From positions 1 through 64,000 of the forward strand of contig CAMRSX010000001.1 of NCBI GenBank assembly GCA_947053595.1: DNA of 64,000 nt, given 5' to 3'. A program made the translations under genes and the position numbers. The notes below the pieces were generated by a model. That model was not told the origin of the DNA and ran no database searches. It saw only the letters and a list, made by a program, of their open reading frames with translations. Positions 15,974-25,254 of this stretch are shown piece after piece (within the stretch, counting starts at the first letter, position 1; every line of letters begins with the position of its first letter). Source of the DNA: an uncultured Clostridia bacterium (GTDB lineage: Bacteria > Bacillota > Clostridia > Christensenellales > UBA1242).

Positions 15974-16645
15974 TTAAATTGTTGTTGGAATGTCGGTGAC
16001 TGCTGATGCTGTTGGATAGATTGGCAAGTCTGACAAACCTGGGCAAGCATTTTGGGTTGGCACCTGTTTGCAAGGTGGCAGGATTGGATAGCCATATGAT
16101 GGCACAAGCACATCCACAACGCTTGTCACTTTCACAATAATCTGAATGCAGCCTGTGATTGTGAAAATGTTTGGTGTTGTGAAAGTTCCAATTCGGCTTG
16201 ACAACACGCCAGTTGCCACAATGTTGACAGGTGTGAGTGCTGGCTGTGGAACAAACAAGATGACTGATTTGTTTACTGTCACTGTGGATGTTCCCGTGCC
16301 AATCACGCCGTTTGCGTCACGATATGTAACCGTAACTGGAATGGTGATTGTGAAGCTGACATTGGCATAGTTTGGGCAAGTTTCCAATCTGTCAATCACA
16401 AGGTCGGAAACTGTTGCTTCTGTGCCTGCTGTGTTTTCTGCTGAAACATAGGTGAGTGGCAATGCAGGGTTTTCTGGTGTGAAGTTTGTCACTGGCAGAA
16501 CAATTCCTGTTTCTGTTGTTGTGCAGATGCATGCGTCAAACACCTTGGTTGTTTCAATCAAAATCTTTTCACAAATGCCATTCATTGCATTTCCTGAAAT
16601 TGGGCCTGGTCTGTTTGGGTTTGTGTTGTTGATATAAAAAGACAT
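15974..16645 (-). CDS. Hypothetical protein with KVFDACI motif, possible surface or spore-coat protein
   Basis: This 223-residue protein starts behind a strong AAGGAGGTTAAAAA site. The N-terminus (NGICEKILIETTKVFDACIC) resembles a family of clostridial proteins sometimes linked with spore coats, but I cannot name it. The body is Thr/Val/Ile-rich with predicted beta strands (FTITIPVTVTYRD, then GTSTVTVNKSVILFV), and Cys residues cluster near the N-terminus and near the end (LPPCKQVPTQNACPG). There is no signal peptide. It is a single gene on the minus strand, convergent with rplM-rpsI. Confidence 0.6.
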   Translation of the reverse strand: MSFYINNTNPNRPGPISGNAMNGICEKILIETTKVFDACICTTTETGIVLPVTNFTPENPALPLTYVSAENTAGTEATVSDLVIDRLETCPNYANVSFTITIPVTVTYRDANGVIGTGTSTVTVNKSVILFVPQPALTPVNIVATGVLSSRIGTFTTPNIFTITGCIQIIVKVTSVVDVLVPSYGYPILPPCKQVPTQNACPGLSDLPIYPTASAVTDIPTTI

Positions 16646-16813
16646 TTTTTAACCTCCTTAAAGTCCATACACTAATATATTATGACGAAGGTTACACTTT
16701 TGCCACTTTAAAGCATATTTGATGTTGAAAAGTGCAAACAATTTTTGTTTTTCTATTGAAATTTGCTATGCTTTGTGATATGATGAGCCTATTAAAACAA
16801 CAGGAGAAAAGAT

Positions 16814-17851
16814 ATGAAGTTTTTTGGACAGAAAAACAACAGCGCAAAAGAACGCGAAACTGAAATTGGGGACAATCAAAAAAGGCGTAAGGCGCTTATG
16901 AGAAAACTGAAAGTCAAGAGGGGTGCCGTTGAAGAAGATGTCATGTATGCCATTGTGGAATATGCCAAAAATGGCGGTGTGGTTGCTTTGGAGCAGCTTT
17001 CTGAAGCAGAGCAAAGCAATGCGCAGTTTATGCTTAGGCTGTATGCCACGGCAGGCTTTTCCACCAACATCGTTCCACCACAGCAGCTGCAAGGCGATGA
17101 AGAATTTATGGTTAAGTTTTTTAAGCTGTTTGTGCAAGAAGAAAAAGAGCGCCAGAAACATTATAGGGTTAGGGATGTTGAATGGCCACTTAGAAGCTAT
17201 GTTAAAACCATTTCCAATCCTTCGTTTTTGGAGAAGTTGCACAGAAGTGTGCCAAGCATTGACATTCTCAAGCTTTTGAACAATGCCTTAAACAACTGCG
17301 GCGTCAAAAGAAATCCTGAAAAGTTTGAGGAGGTTTGCAACGCCCTGTCTTGCCAGCTTTTGTTTGACCAAGCCATGGAATATGGCAGCAATTTTTTGAG
17401 CTTGCTTCCAAAAAGCAATCCGAATTATGTCGAGGCTGTGGGAAGAGCGGTTTTGCGTGATGGTTTTGCTTCGCTTTGCTATCTTGAAAAGGAAGACATC
17501 CTTGCAAACAAACACCTCATCCTTTCTGCCACAGAGTGCAAGAGACATGGTGGCGCGCTGGGGCTTAAGAACTATATTTCGCAAACGCTTTCTCCTCGCA
17601 GAACTTTGCACGATGCTTCTCAAGGCGAAAATGTTTTTGATTTGGATTACTATGAAATTCAAAAGGCTTTGCTTTTGGATAAGGCATTCTGGAAGAAGGC
17701 AGGCGAGTTGATTGGCGAAGAGGAAAAGAAAAACTTTAAAATTCCGCTTTGTCGCTTTGGCAATGGCGCAGAAATTGAAGTTTTTGAAAACTTGGAAGCA
17801 CAACCTTGCAAGCCTGAAGCAGCCAGAACAAACAACGAACTTAAAAAATGA
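16814..17851 (+). CDS. Hypothetical protein
   Basis: This 345-residue, probably cytosolic and mostly helical protein starts after ACAGGAGAAAAGAT. The first 50 residues are very basic (MRKLKVKRG). No known motif, membrane span or nucleotide-binding loop is visible. It stands alone, with a promoter-like TATGAT about 35 nt upstream and a terminator immediately after it. It could be lineage-specific. I do not recognise it. Confidence 0.65.
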   Translation: MKFFGQKNNSAKERETEIGDNQKRRKALMRKLKVKRGAVEEDVMYAIVEYAKNGGVVALEQLSEAEQSNAQFMLRLYATAGFSTNIVPPQQLQGDEEFMVKFFKLFVQEEKERQKHYRVRDVEWPLRSYVKTISNPSFLEKLHRSVPSIDILKLLNNALNNCGVKRNPEKFEEVCNALSCQLLFDQAMEYGSNFLSLLPKSNPNYVEAVGRAVLRDGFASLCYLEKEDILANKHLILSATECKRHGGALGLKNYISQTLSPRRTLHDASQGENVFDLDYYEIQKALLLDKAFWKKAGELIGEEEKKNFKIPLCRFGNGAEIEVFENLEAQPCKPEAARTNNELKK

Positions 17852-17854
17852 CCA

Positions 17855-17886
17855 AAAAAGTGCTGGAGAGTTTCCAGCCTTTTTTA
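17855..17886 (+). terminator. Terminator after the 16814 gene
   Basis: GCTGG-agagttt-CCAGC flanked by an A-run before and a T-run after. Confidence 0.75.
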
Positions 17887-17936
17887 TTTTTAATATGTTT
17901 ATATTATTATAAAAGCATCAATATTTAAAGCGCTTG

Positions 17937-17991
17937 CGCAAAAAAAGGACTTTGCAATGCTTGAGGAGGGTATGAATGTCCTTTTTTTGCG
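17937..17991. terminator. Strong inverted repeat, probable bidirectional terminator
   Basis: CGCAAAAAAAGGAC (17937-17950) and GTCCTTTTTTTGCG (17978-17991) form a perfect 14-bp inverted repeat around 27 nt, in the 395-nt gap before hrcA. No gene is seen there (17852-18162). Confidence 0.55.
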
Positions 17992-18162
17992 GTTAAAGAA
18001 GTTAACTGCGCCAGAAGCGGGAGGAAAGAATTTTTGGCTGCGGCAGAATCGGTTGGTGAGAAAACTGACAGCGATAGAAAGGGCTGGCGAGGGAAAATTT
18101 GGCTGCGCTGGGCGCGTGAAAACAAGAAAAATAAAAAATTTTAAAATTTCTGGCATTTTTGT

Positions 18163-18222
18163 TTGACTTTTTCTTTTTCTTTGCATATAATATTGCTAGC
18201 ACTGTGAAGTCGAGAGTGCTAG
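18163..18222 (+). promoter_or_regulatory. hrcA promoter with CIRCE operator
   Basis: TTGACT (18163-18168), a 17-bp spacer and TATAAT (18186-18191) are followed by a CIRCE element: CTAGCACTG (18196-18204), 9 nt, GAGTGCTAG (18214-18222). This differs from the canonical half sites by a G in place of the last C and a C in place of the first T. HrcA binding here would repress the heat-shock operon. Confidence 0.93.
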
Positions 18223-18246
18223 CAGCTTTCAAATAAAGGGGTCAAA

Positions 18247-19245
18247 ATGGAACTTTCGGAAAGAAAAATAAGAATTTTGAACATTGCTGTTGAAGAGTTC
18301 ATCAAAGATTCGGCTCCAATCACAAGTGGAAGGGTGTTGGACAGAACATCACTGGATGTTTCCACCGCCACGCTGAGGGCAGAGTTGAACGCTTTGGAGG
18401 CCATGGGCTTTTTGAAGCAACTGCACACTTCGGGTGGACGCATTCCAACGGCGCAAGGCTATCGGTTTTATGTGGAAAACATGCTTAAAAACATCAAAGC
18501 CACAAAAAGCGAGCTGGAAAGCGTGCGGGATGTGATTGAAAACCGAACGCAAAGTTTGGACCAAATTGTTTCAGGCATTGCAAAAATCATCAGCAAGGCA
18601 ACCAACTATCCAACCGTGGTGCTTGTGAACGGAATTGAAAATTTGGTGCTGCAAGAGTTTAAGATTGTTCCGCTTTTAAGCGAAAAGTGCATGGTGTTGA
18701 TTGGCACAAACTATGGCTACATCACCGAGCACATTGACATTTCTGCCACGGCGCAAAACTGTGAAGATGCTTCAAGTTATCTCACCAAATATTTTAAGGG
18801 CGAAAGCGTTGGCTTTATGATGGCCAACATTGAAAGCTTCATGAAGGGCATGAGCGGTGAGATTGCGGCGTTTCAAGAGATTGTGGACAATGTCATTGTG
18901 GGGCTTGGGCGGCTTAACAAGCAAAAACTTTTGAATGTGCAAGCGGGCGGAGTTGTGGAATTGGTGGACGCAAATTCCAGAGAAGATGCCAAGAAGGTGC
19001 TGAAAACGCTTAACGACAACGAAGAGTTGATTGAAGTGTTGGATGGCGACGAACAGGACATCTCGGCTGTGATTGCGGGTGACGATGAAGACAAATGCTC
19101 GGTGATTAAGGCGCCAATCATTGTGGGAGGAAACAAGCTTGCCTCCATTGGCGTATTTGGACCGCAAAAGATGGACTATATGAGCATTGCATCTGCACTT
19201 AAAGTTGTGGTGGATGAGTTGTCCAAAGAAAAGGAGAAGAGATGA
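18247..19245 (+). CDS. hrcA: Heat-inducible transcription repressor HrcA
   Basis: The protein has 332 residues. The N-terminal winged helix contains ERKIRILNIAVEEFIKDSAP and the recognition segment DVSTATLRAELNALEAMGFL, followed by LHTSGGRIPTAQGYRFYV, the HrcA signature. A GAF-like dimerisation domain follows. HrcA binds CIRCE (seen 25 nt upstream) with help from GroEL and keeps grpE-dnaK-dnaJ low without stress. It overlaps grpE by 4 nt (ATGA). The start follows AAAGGGGTCAAA. Confidence 0.97.
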   Translation: MELSERKIRILNIAVEEFIKDSAPITSGRVLDRTSLDVSTATLRAELNALEAMGFLKQLHTSGGRIPTAQGYRFYVENMLKNIKATKSELESVRDVIENRTQSLDQIVSGIAKIISKATNYPTVVLVNGIENLVLQEFKIVPLLSEKCMVLIGTNYGYITEHIDISATAQNCEDASSYLTKYFKGESVGFMMANIESFMKGMSGEIAAFQEIVDNVIVGLGRLNKQKLLNVQAGGVVELVDANSREDAKKVLKTLNDNEELIEVLDGDEQDISAVIAGDDEDKCSVIKAPIIVGGNKLASIGVFGPQKMDYMSIASALKVVVDELSKEKEKR

Positions 19246-19877
19246 AAGAAAACAAAAACAAGCAAAAGGAAGAAATTTTGGAAGACTTTTCTTTTGAAAA
19301 GGAAGATTGCCACGAAGAAGGCTGCTGCCATTGTGAATGCCACAGTGAGGGCGAATGTGAAGGTGAGTGCGAGGGGCAATGTGAATGCCAGCAACATGAC
19401 TGCCATGCGCAGGACGAAGAAAAGCAACACAAGTGTTGTCAGCACGGACAAACGCATGGGCAAGCTGAAGAATATTTGGCAATGGCGCAGCGCCTGCAAG
19501 CGGACTTTGAAAACTATCGCAAACATGTGGCAGAGCAGTTGGACAAAGAGCGCACAGCTGGGGCGCTGAATGTGATTGAGGTGTTTTTGCCTTGCTTGGA
19601 CACCTTTAAAGAGGCAAAGAAAAGCATTGTTGATGAAGGTGTGCTGGCTGGTGTGAATATGATTGAAAACAAAATTTTGGAGGCATTGAAATCGCTTAAC
19701 GTTGAAAAAATTGAAGCCGTTGGGCAGAAGTATGACCCGCACTTGCACAATGTGATTGCCGTTATGCCAAACCCTGAAAAAGAGGACGACATAATTTTGG
19801 AGGAATATCAAGCTGGCTGGACAATGAATGGAAAGGTTATCAGATATTCAAAAGTTATTGTCAACAAAAACTGTTAA
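19242..19877 (+). CDS. grpE: GrpE nucleotide-exchange factor with Cys/His-rich N-terminal extension
   Basis: This 211-residue protein's C-terminal two-thirds is normal GrpE: a long coiled coil (QRLQADFENYRKHVAEQ, residues ~83-100), then the beta-wing head (YDPHLHNVIAVMPNPEKEDD, then VIRYSKVIVNK). It releases ADP from DnaK. The N-terminal region, residues 22-72, is exceptional: 12 Cys and 8 His in about 50 residues (CHEEGCCHCECH, then CEGECEGQCECQ, then HKCCQHGQTH), where GrpE usually has only acidic disorder. It looks able to bind several metal ions. The reading frame is continuous with a good start, so the stretch is genuine. Confidence 0.95.
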   Translation: MKENKNKQKEEILEDFSFEKEDCHEEGCCHCECHSEGECEGECEGQCECQQHDCHAQDEEKQHKCCQHGQTHGQAEEYLAMAQRLQADFENYRKHVAEQLDKERTAGALNVIEVFLPCLDTFKEAKKSIVDEGVLAGVNMIENKILEALKSLNVEKIEAVGQKYDPHLHNVIAVMPNPEKEDDIILEEYQAGWTMNGKVIRYSKVIVNKNC

Positions 19878-20011
19878 CTCTCGAAAAAGCAGACAAAAAT
19901 TAAATGACTAAACATTTTAAAAATGTAAAAGACAAAAAAAGTGCAAAGAAAGCACAGAAAAAAACAAAGAAAATTAAAAAAAACTTAAAAACAAAAAAGG
20001 AGAACAAAAAA

Positions 20012-21838
20012 ATGAGTAAAATTATTGGAATTGACCTTGGAACAACAAATTCTTGCGTGGCTGTTATGGAGGGCGGAAAGCCAACAGTGATTGCCAACGC
20101 TGAAGGAGACAGAACCACACCATCTGTTGTGGCTTACACAAAAGAAGGAGAGCGCCTTGTGGGAAAGGTGGCAAAGCGTCAGGCTGTCATCAATCACGAC
20201 AACACAATCATTTCAATCAAGAGAGAAATGGGCACAAACTTTAAGGCAAAGCTTAATGGAAAAGATTACACTCCACAAGAAATTTCTGCAATGGTGCTTT
20301 CTAAGCTTAAGGCAGATGCTGAAAGCTATTTGGGCGAGAAAGTTTCTCAGGCTGTCATCACTGTGCCTGCATATTTCAACGACAGTCAACGTCAAGCAAC
20401 CAAGGATGCGGGAAAAATCGCTGGTTTGGAGGTTTTGAGAATCATCAACGAGCCAACAGCTGCAGCGCTTGCTTATGGGCTTGACAAAGGCGAAAACAGC
20501 AATCAGAAAATTTTGGTGTATGACCTTGGAGGCGGAACATTTGACGTTTCCATTCTTGAAATTGGCGACAATGTTTTTGAAGTTTTGTCCACAAACGGCA
20601 ACACCCGTCTGGGCGGAGATGATTTTGACAATCGCATCATCGACTTTTTGGTGGAAGAATTTAAGAACAAAAATGGCGGCATGGATTTGTCTAAGGACAA
20701 ACTTGCAATGCAGCGCTTGAAGGATGAGGCAGAAAAAACCAAGATTGACCTTTCTGCAAAGGCGATTGTGAATGTTTCAATCCCTTTCATCACAGCTGAC
20801 GCAAACGGACCAAAACACTTGGAGTGCGAACTTTCACGCGCCAAATTTGATGCCATCACCGAAGACTTGGTGAAAGATACCATTGCTTGCTGCGAAAAGG
20901 CGCTTGGCGATGCAAAACTTTCAAAATCGCAAATTGACAAGGTGATTCTTGTGGGCGGCTCCACACGCATTCCTGCTGTTGTGGAAGCAGTTAAGAAGTT
21001 TACAGAAAAAGAACCTTTCAAGGGCATCAACCCAGACGAATGTGTGGCTGTTGGCGCTGCAATTCAGGCAGGAGTGTTGGCAGGAGAAGTTAAGGATGTA
21101 CTGCTTTTGGATGTCACTCCACTTTCTCTTGGAATTGAAACAATGGGCGGCGTTTTCACAAGATTGATTGAAAGAAATACAACAATTCCAACAAAGAAAT
21201 CTCAAATTTTCTCAACTGCGGCAGATAATCAGCCAGGCGTGGACATTCACGTGCTTCAAGGCGAAAGAGAGTTTGCAGCTCAGAACAAAACTCTGGGAAG
21301 ATTTCAACTTTCTGACATTCCACCAGCACCAAGAGGTGTGCCACAAATTGAAGTGACATTTGACATTGATGCAAACGGAATTGTTAAAGTTTCAGCCAAA
21401 GACCTTGGCACAAACAAAGAGCAAAACATCACAATCACAGCATCTTCCAACTTGAAAGAAGAAGACATCGACAGAGCCATCAAAGAGGCTGAGGCACACG
21501 CTGAGGAAGACAAGAAGAGAAAAGAATTTGTTGAAACCAAAAATCAGGCAGACAACATGGTTTATTCTTTGGAAAAGATGTTGAAAGAAAACGGCGACAA
21601 ACTGTCAGCCGAAGACAAAAAGAGGCTGGAAGACGCCATTGAAAAAGCAAAGAAAGACTTTGAAAGTGAAGACGTTGAAGTTTTGAAGAACGGACTTGAC
21701 GAACTTACAAAAGTTTCAAATGAAGTGTTCACAAAGATGTATCAAAATGCAAATCCAAATGGCGCAAGTGGTGACGCAGGAGATGCTGGCTCAAACAGCA
21801 CAAACGCTGATGGCGACCCAGAAGTGACAGTGGAGTAA
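20012..21838 (+). CDS. dnaK: Chaperone DnaK (Hsp70)
   Basis: This 608-residue Hsp70 begins with the ATPase motif [17 protein letters not shown]. Other signatures are [14 protein letters not shown] and [11 protein letters not shown] in the nucleotide domain, then the linker [14 protein letters not shown] and the peptide-binding domain. It ends in a Gly/Asn/Asp-rich tail (GDPEVTVE). The start at 20012 has AAAGGAGAACAAAA. An in-frame ATG 108 nt upstream would add a Lys-rich leader and was rejected. It is transcribed from the hrcA promoter under CIRCE control. It folds proteins with DnaJ and GrpE. Confidence 0.98.
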   Translation: MSKIIGIDLGTTNSCVAVMEGGKPTVIANAEGDRTTPSVVAYTKEGERLVGKVAKRQAVINHDNTIISIKREMGTNFKAKLNGKDYTPQEISAMVLSKLKADAESYLGEKVSQAVITVPAYFNDSQRQATKDAGKIAGLEVLRIINEPTAAALAYGLDKGENSNQKILVYDLGGGTFDVSILEIGDNVFEVLSTNGNTRLGGDDFDNRIIDFLVEEFKNKNGGMDLSKDKLAMQRLKDEAEKTKIDLSAKAIVNVSIPFITADANGPKHLECELSRAKFDAITEDLVKDTIACCEKALGDAKLSKSQIDKVILVGGSTRIPAVVEAVKKFTEKEPFKGINPDECVAVGAAIQAGVLAGEVKDVLLLDVTPLSLGIETMGGVFTRLIERNTTIPTKKSQIFSTAADNQPGVDIHVLQGEREFAAQNKTLGRFQLSDIPPAPRGVPQIEVTFDIDANGIVKVSAKDLGTNKEQNITITASSNLKEEDIDRAIKEAEAHAEEDKKRKEFVETKNQADNMVYSLEKMLKENGDKLSAEDKKRLEDAIEKAKKDFESEDVEVLKNGLDELTKVSNEVFTKMYQNANPNGASGDAGDAGSNSTNADGDPEVTVE

Positions 21839-21980
21839 ACTGCGCTTGAGGCTCGTTTTCGTGCCGCGCACGAAAAGCAGTGCTTTGACGCTTGTTTCCT
21901 CCACTCGCCGCCAAACGAAAGTCGCATTGCGCTCTGCTCCATTGGCGACTTTGCGGCGACTCTCTTGCGAAGTAGGGCTT
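21839..21980 (+). repeat. Conserved intergenic element A (after dnaK)
   Basis: This ~140-nt element is shared with 33293-33416. Hairpin 1 is TTTTCGTGC/GCACGAAAA (21856-21864 with 21868-21876). Hairpin 2 is AAAGTCGC/GCGACTTT (21918-21925 with 21945-21952). It ends in CGACTCTCTTGCGAAGT and GGGCTT. In the other copy hairpin 2 has a different sequence but still pairs. There is no coding potential. Confidence 0.65.
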
Positions 21981-22015
21981 TGAAGAAAGGTAAACAGTTT
22001 TTTAAAGGAGAAGAA

Positions 22016-22357
22016 ATGAACGCAGTGGATTATCTTGGCAAAACTGTGACGGTTGTTATGGACAGACCAATGGGAAGTTTGCATCCAAAGCACGGTTTTG
22101 TTTATCCGCTTAATTATGGTTACATTCCCAACACCGTTTCAGGCGACGGCGAAGAGTTGGATGCCTATGTGCTGGGAGAGTTTAAACCGCTTGAAAGCTT
22201 TGAAGGAGTGGTGAAGGCAATCATTCACAGAACCAATGACGATGACGACAAGCTTGTTGTTATGGCGCATGATAAGAGCTATTCTCAGCAGCAAATTCGT
22301 GCATTAACCGAGTTTCAAGAACGATTTTTTGAAAGCGAAATTGTTTTTGCAAAATAA
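22016..22357 (+). CDS. Small inorganic pyrophosphatase-like protein
   Basis: This 113-residue protein resembles the short family I pyrophosphatases of Bacillota: MGSLHPKHGFVYPLNYGY, then SGDGEELDAYVLG with the acidic metal-binding residues, then VKAIIHRTNDDDDKLVV. It would hydrolyse pyrophosphate or a related phosphoanhydride using divalent metal. It is shorter than E. coli Ppa (~175 residues) and lacks part of the canonical C-terminal half, so activity is not certain. The start at 22016 follows AAAGGAGAAGAA. It lies between dnaK and dnaJ, so it may be heat-regulated with them. Confidence 0.8.
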   Translation: MNAVDYLGKTVTVVMDRPMGSLHPKHGFVYPLNYGYIPNTVSGDGEELDAYVLGEFKPLESFEGVVKAIIHRTNDDDDKLVVMAHDKSYSQQQIRALTEFQERFFESEIVFAK

Positions 22358-22446
22358 CGAGGAGAACAAACATAAATTGAAGCCGATTTTGAAAAAGCGT
22401 GTGAATGAAATTTTGGAAAAGACTTAAGTATTTAAAGGAAATTAAA

Positions 22447-23580
22447 ATGGCAGGAAAGGATTATTATGAAATTTTGGGTGTCAGCAAAGATGCAGGTGCG
22501 GACGAAATTAAGTCGGCATATAGGCGTCTTGCAAAAAAATATCACCCCGATTTGAACAAAGCTCCAGAAGCAGCAGAACGCTTCAAGGAAATAAACGAGG
22601 CATATGAAGTGCTGGGCGACGACAAAAAGCGCTCTAATTATGACCAATTTGGAAGCGCAGACGGCCCACAGTTTGGTGGCGGCGGCGCTGGTGGCTTTGG
22701 CGATTTTTTTGGCGGCGGCGCTGGCTTTGGTGGTTTTTCTGACATTTTTTCTGACATTTTTTCCGCTTTTGGCGGGGGTGGACGAAGTTCTCGCGTGCAG
22801 GAGAGAGGGGATGACATCAACATCCGCATGAATCTTTCTTTTGAAGAGGCACTTTTTGGTGTGGAAAAATTGGTTTCCTTAAACAAGGTTTGCTCTTGCA
22901 CCAAATGCAATGGCACAGGTGCAAAAAATGGCAAAGAGTTTTCCACTTGTCCAGACTGCCACGGTGCAGGAAGAGTGAGGATTCAGCAGCGCACAATGTT
23001 TGGCACCACCATTCAAGAGAGTGTTTGTCCAAGGTGCGGCGGAAGCGGAAAAATGATTAAAGAGCGCTGCGAAGATTGCGGCGGCAAGGGCGTGAAAAAA
23101 GTGCCAACGCAAATTCGCGTGAAGGTGCTAGCCGGCATTGACGATGGTCAAACAATTCGCATGAGAGGGGAAGGCAATGCCCCTGCAGGGCAAGGAATCA
23201 ATGGTGACCTCAACATCAAGGTGAGCGTTGCCAGTCATTCAATTTTCAAGCGCGTGGGCACAGATTTGCTGTTTGATTTGTTTGTGCCTTTCACAACTTG
23301 CTTGTTGGGCGGAGATGTGGAAATTCCACTTTCAAAAGGCACCACCAAGCTTTCAATCAAGGAAGGCACACAAAGCGGCACTGTTATGCGCCTTAAGGGC
23401 AAAGGCGTGAAGGTGTTAAATCGCGAGGCTTATGGCGATTTGCTGGTTACAATCAAAAGCGAGCCTCCAAAAAATTTAAACCGCAAGGCAAAAGATTTGC
23501 TGAAAGAAATTGAAAGCCGCTTTGATGAAACTGACTATCCAAAATATCGCGACTTTAAAAACAAGATGAAAAATTTGTAA
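22447..23580 (+). CDS. dnaJ: Chaperone DnaJ (Hsp40)
   Basis: This 377-residue type I DnaJ starts at 22447 (AAAGGAAATTAAA). Its J domain (residues 1-70) has the HPD motif (KKYHPDLNK). A Gly/Phe-rich linker (~75-115) follows. Four zinc-finger repeats follow as [26 protein letters not shown] and CEDCGGKG, then two beta-barrel substrate domains. It stimulates DnaK ATPase and delivers clients. The first CxxC is read as CSCTKC, with one extra Cys. It completes the hrcA-grpE-dnaK-dnaJ cluster. Confidence 0.97.
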   Translation: MAGKDYYEILGVSKDAGADEIKSAYRRLAKKYHPDLNKAPEAAERFKEINEAYEVLGDDKKRSNYDQFGSADGPQFGGGGAGGFGDFFGGGAGFGGFSDIFSDIFSAFGGGGRSSRVQERGDDINIRMNLSFEEALFGVEKLVSLNKVCSCTKCNGTGAKNGKEFSTCPDCHGAGRVRIQQRTMFGTTIQESVCPRCGGSGKMIKERCEDCGGKGVKKVPTQIRVKVLAGIDDGQTIRMRGEGNAPAGQGINGDLNIKVSVASHSIFKRVGTDLLFDLFVPFTTCLLGGDVEIPLSKGTTKLSIKEGTQSGTVMRLKGKGVKVLNREAYGDLLVTIKSEPPKNLNRKAKDLLKEIESRFDETDYPKYRDFKNKMKNL

Positions 23581-23608
23581 AAAAAGACTGAAAATCAGTC
23601 TTTTTTTT
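23579..23608. terminator. Bidirectional terminator between dnaJ and the XRE gene
   Basis: AAAAAGACTG-aaaat-CAGTCTTTTT with T-runs on both strands serves the convergent genes. Confidence 0.85.
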
Positions 23609-23810
23609 AATCTTCTCTTCCCAACAAATAATCTGTTGAACATTTGAAAAAGTCGGCAATCATGCACAGAAATTCCACGCTTGGCATCCTTATTCCAGAC
23701 TCCCATCTTGAAATTTCTGCTTGACTGACTTTCAACACTTTGCTCAGTTCATTTTGTGAAATTTGAAATTCAATACGCAATTCTTTAATTCTTTCATGGA
23801 GTTGTTGCAT
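23607..23810 (-). CDS. Small XRE-family HTH regulator
   Basis: This 67-residue protein is little more than one Cro/CI-type helix-turn-helix: IKELRIEFQISQNELSKVL, then SQAEISRWESGIRMPS, then FLCMIADFFKCSTDYLLGRED. The ending is the usual stop of single-domain XRE regulators. It lies 23 nt downstream of mtaB on the same strand. The target is unknown. Confidence 0.88.
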   Translation of the reverse strand: MQQLHERIKELRIEFQISQNELSKVLKVSQAEISRWESGIRMPSVEFLCMIADFFKCSTDYLLGRED

Positions 23811-23832
23811 TCAAAAAGAAAGTGGGTGAGGG

Positions 23833-25074
23833 TTATGCTTTAAGCTTGCACAGGGCACCGTCTTTGAAAGGTTTTAAAATTTCAACTTCCACAACTTCGC
23901 CAACTTCAAAGTTGCCCTTAACAAAGCAGCGGATGTAATTTTTGGTGTAACCCACACAAAAGTCGTCAATTTTTTCTTCAATCAAAACCATGCCGCTTTT
24001 GTTTTGAGAGATGAACTCTGTTTTCAGTTTTTTGCCAAGCTCTTCCATTTGCTTTGCGCGGCGAGATTTAACTTGTCCTGACAAATCTTGATATAGCTTT
24101 GCTGCTGCGGTGCCGTCGCGTTTGGAATATGGAAATATGTGCAACTGTGAAAACTTCACTTTCTCCACAAATTTAAGGGTGTTTGCAAAGTCTTCTTCCG
24201 TTTCGGTTGGAAAGCCCACAATTACATCGGTGGTTATGCCGGCAGAAGGGAAGTGCTTGCGAATGAGGTTGACGCTGCGCTCAAACTGAGCGGTGGTGTA
24301 GTGCCTATTCATTTTTTTAAGCACGCTGTCGCATCCGCTTTGAAGCGAAAGGTGAAAGTGAGGGCAGAAGTTTTGCGTGGAAGAAAGTTGCTTTAAAAAT
24401 TCTTCATCCACCAGGCTGTCTTCCATGGAGGAGAGCCTCAGCCTTTTGCCAAATTTGTCCAGCCGGTGCAAAAGTTGCCCAAGCGCTTTTTTGCCATCCG
24501 CTTGAAAATCTGAAACATCAATGCCAACCAGCACCACTTCTTTCACGCTTTCGGGAAGCAGCGAAACCTCATTTTCAATACTTTGGATGCTGCGGGAACG
24601 GCTTCTGCCGCGAAGATATGGAATGATGCAATATGTGCAAAAGTTGTTGCAGCCGTCTTGAATTTTGATGTAAGCGCGCGTCAGGGTTTGTGCAGAGAAG
24701 AGGTTGTCTTCATAATCTGTTGGCAGCTCAAAAAGATGGGTGCCAGTTTGTTCAAGCTCGTCCAAAATTTGTTTTTTGCCAGCGGTGCCAAAAAGCAAGC
24801 TGACATTTTTGCCTTCAAACTGCGCTGGACGATTTTGGCTTGCACAGCCCAGCACAAAAACCTTGGCATTTGCATTGAATTTTCTGGCGCGCTCAATCAT
24901 CTGGCGAGATTTTCTTTCTGCCTCGTTTGTGACGGCGCAGGTGTTGATTATGTAAGCATCGGCTTCTTCCAAACTGTCACAAACTTCAAAGCCACGATTT
25001 TTGAGTTCAAAAATGAGAGCGTCGCTCTCATATTTGTTCACCTTGCATCCAAGGGTTAAAACTGAAATTTTCAT
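23833..25074 (-). CDS. mtaB: tRNA t6A37 methylthiotransferase MtaB
   Basis: This 413-residue radical-SAM methylthiotransferase converts t6A37 to ms2t6A in ANN-decoding tRNAs. The N-terminal UPF0004 domain has the cluster cysteines in TLGCKVNKYES, INTCAVTNEAE and VLGCASQN. The radical-SAM motif CNNFCTYCIIPY is at residues ~141-152, and a C-terminal TRAM-like barrel follows (GMVLIEEKIDDFCVGYTKNY). The N-terminal GCKVNKYES form separates MtaB from MiaB (GCQMN). Confidence 0.94.
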   Translation of the reverse strand: MKISVLTLGCKVNKYESDALIFELKNRGFEVCDSLEEADAYIINTCAVTNEAERKSRQMIERARKFNANAKVFVLGCASQNRPAQFEGKNVSLLFGTAGKKQILDELEQTGTHLFELPTDYEDNLFSAQTLTRAYIKIQDGCNNFCTYCIIPYLRGRSRSRSIQSIENEVSLLPESVKEVVLVGIDVSDFQADGKKALGQLLHRLDKFGKRLRLSSMEDSLVDEEFLKQLSSTQNFCPHFHLSLQSGCDSVLKKMNRHYTTAQFERSVNLIRKHFPSAGITTDVIVGFPTETEEDFANTLKFVEKVKFSQLHIFPYSKRDGTAAAKLYQDLSGQVKSRRAKQMEELGKKLKTEFISQNKSGMVLIEEKIDDFCVGYTKNYIRCFVKGNFEVGEVVEVEILKPFKDGALCKLKA

Positions 25075-25093
25075 ATATTTTTTATTGAATATT

Positions 25094-25121
25094 GAATAAT
25101 GAATAATGAATAATGAATAAT
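25094..25121. repeat. Four tandem GAATAAT units in an AT-rich intergenic repeat
   Basis: GAATAAT is repeated four times head to tail. A related inverted sequence (AATATTCATTATTATT) lies near 25210, and a similar word occurs at 26381-26415. The 180-nt mtaB-rsmE gap may therefore hold a small MITE-like insertion. It has no gene. Confidence 0.5.
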
Positions 25122-25254
25122 TGATGGTTACTGCGCTCCATTTTTCATCTCAATAAACAAACAATCTCCTTTTATAATGAATATTTCAACAATCAATTCA
25201 TCCAAAATTTTGCAATATTCATTATTATTTGTTCATTACAAACGAAAGTTTGCT

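Noticed and set aside
19904..20011. Lys-rich N-terminal extension of DnaK
   Set aside because: An in-frame ATG exists, but the family start and a good ribosome binding site are at 20012.
25094..25121. Phase-variable tandem repeat controlling a gene
   Set aside because: The GAATAAT units lie between two same-strand genes but not within a promoter or coding start that I can identify.
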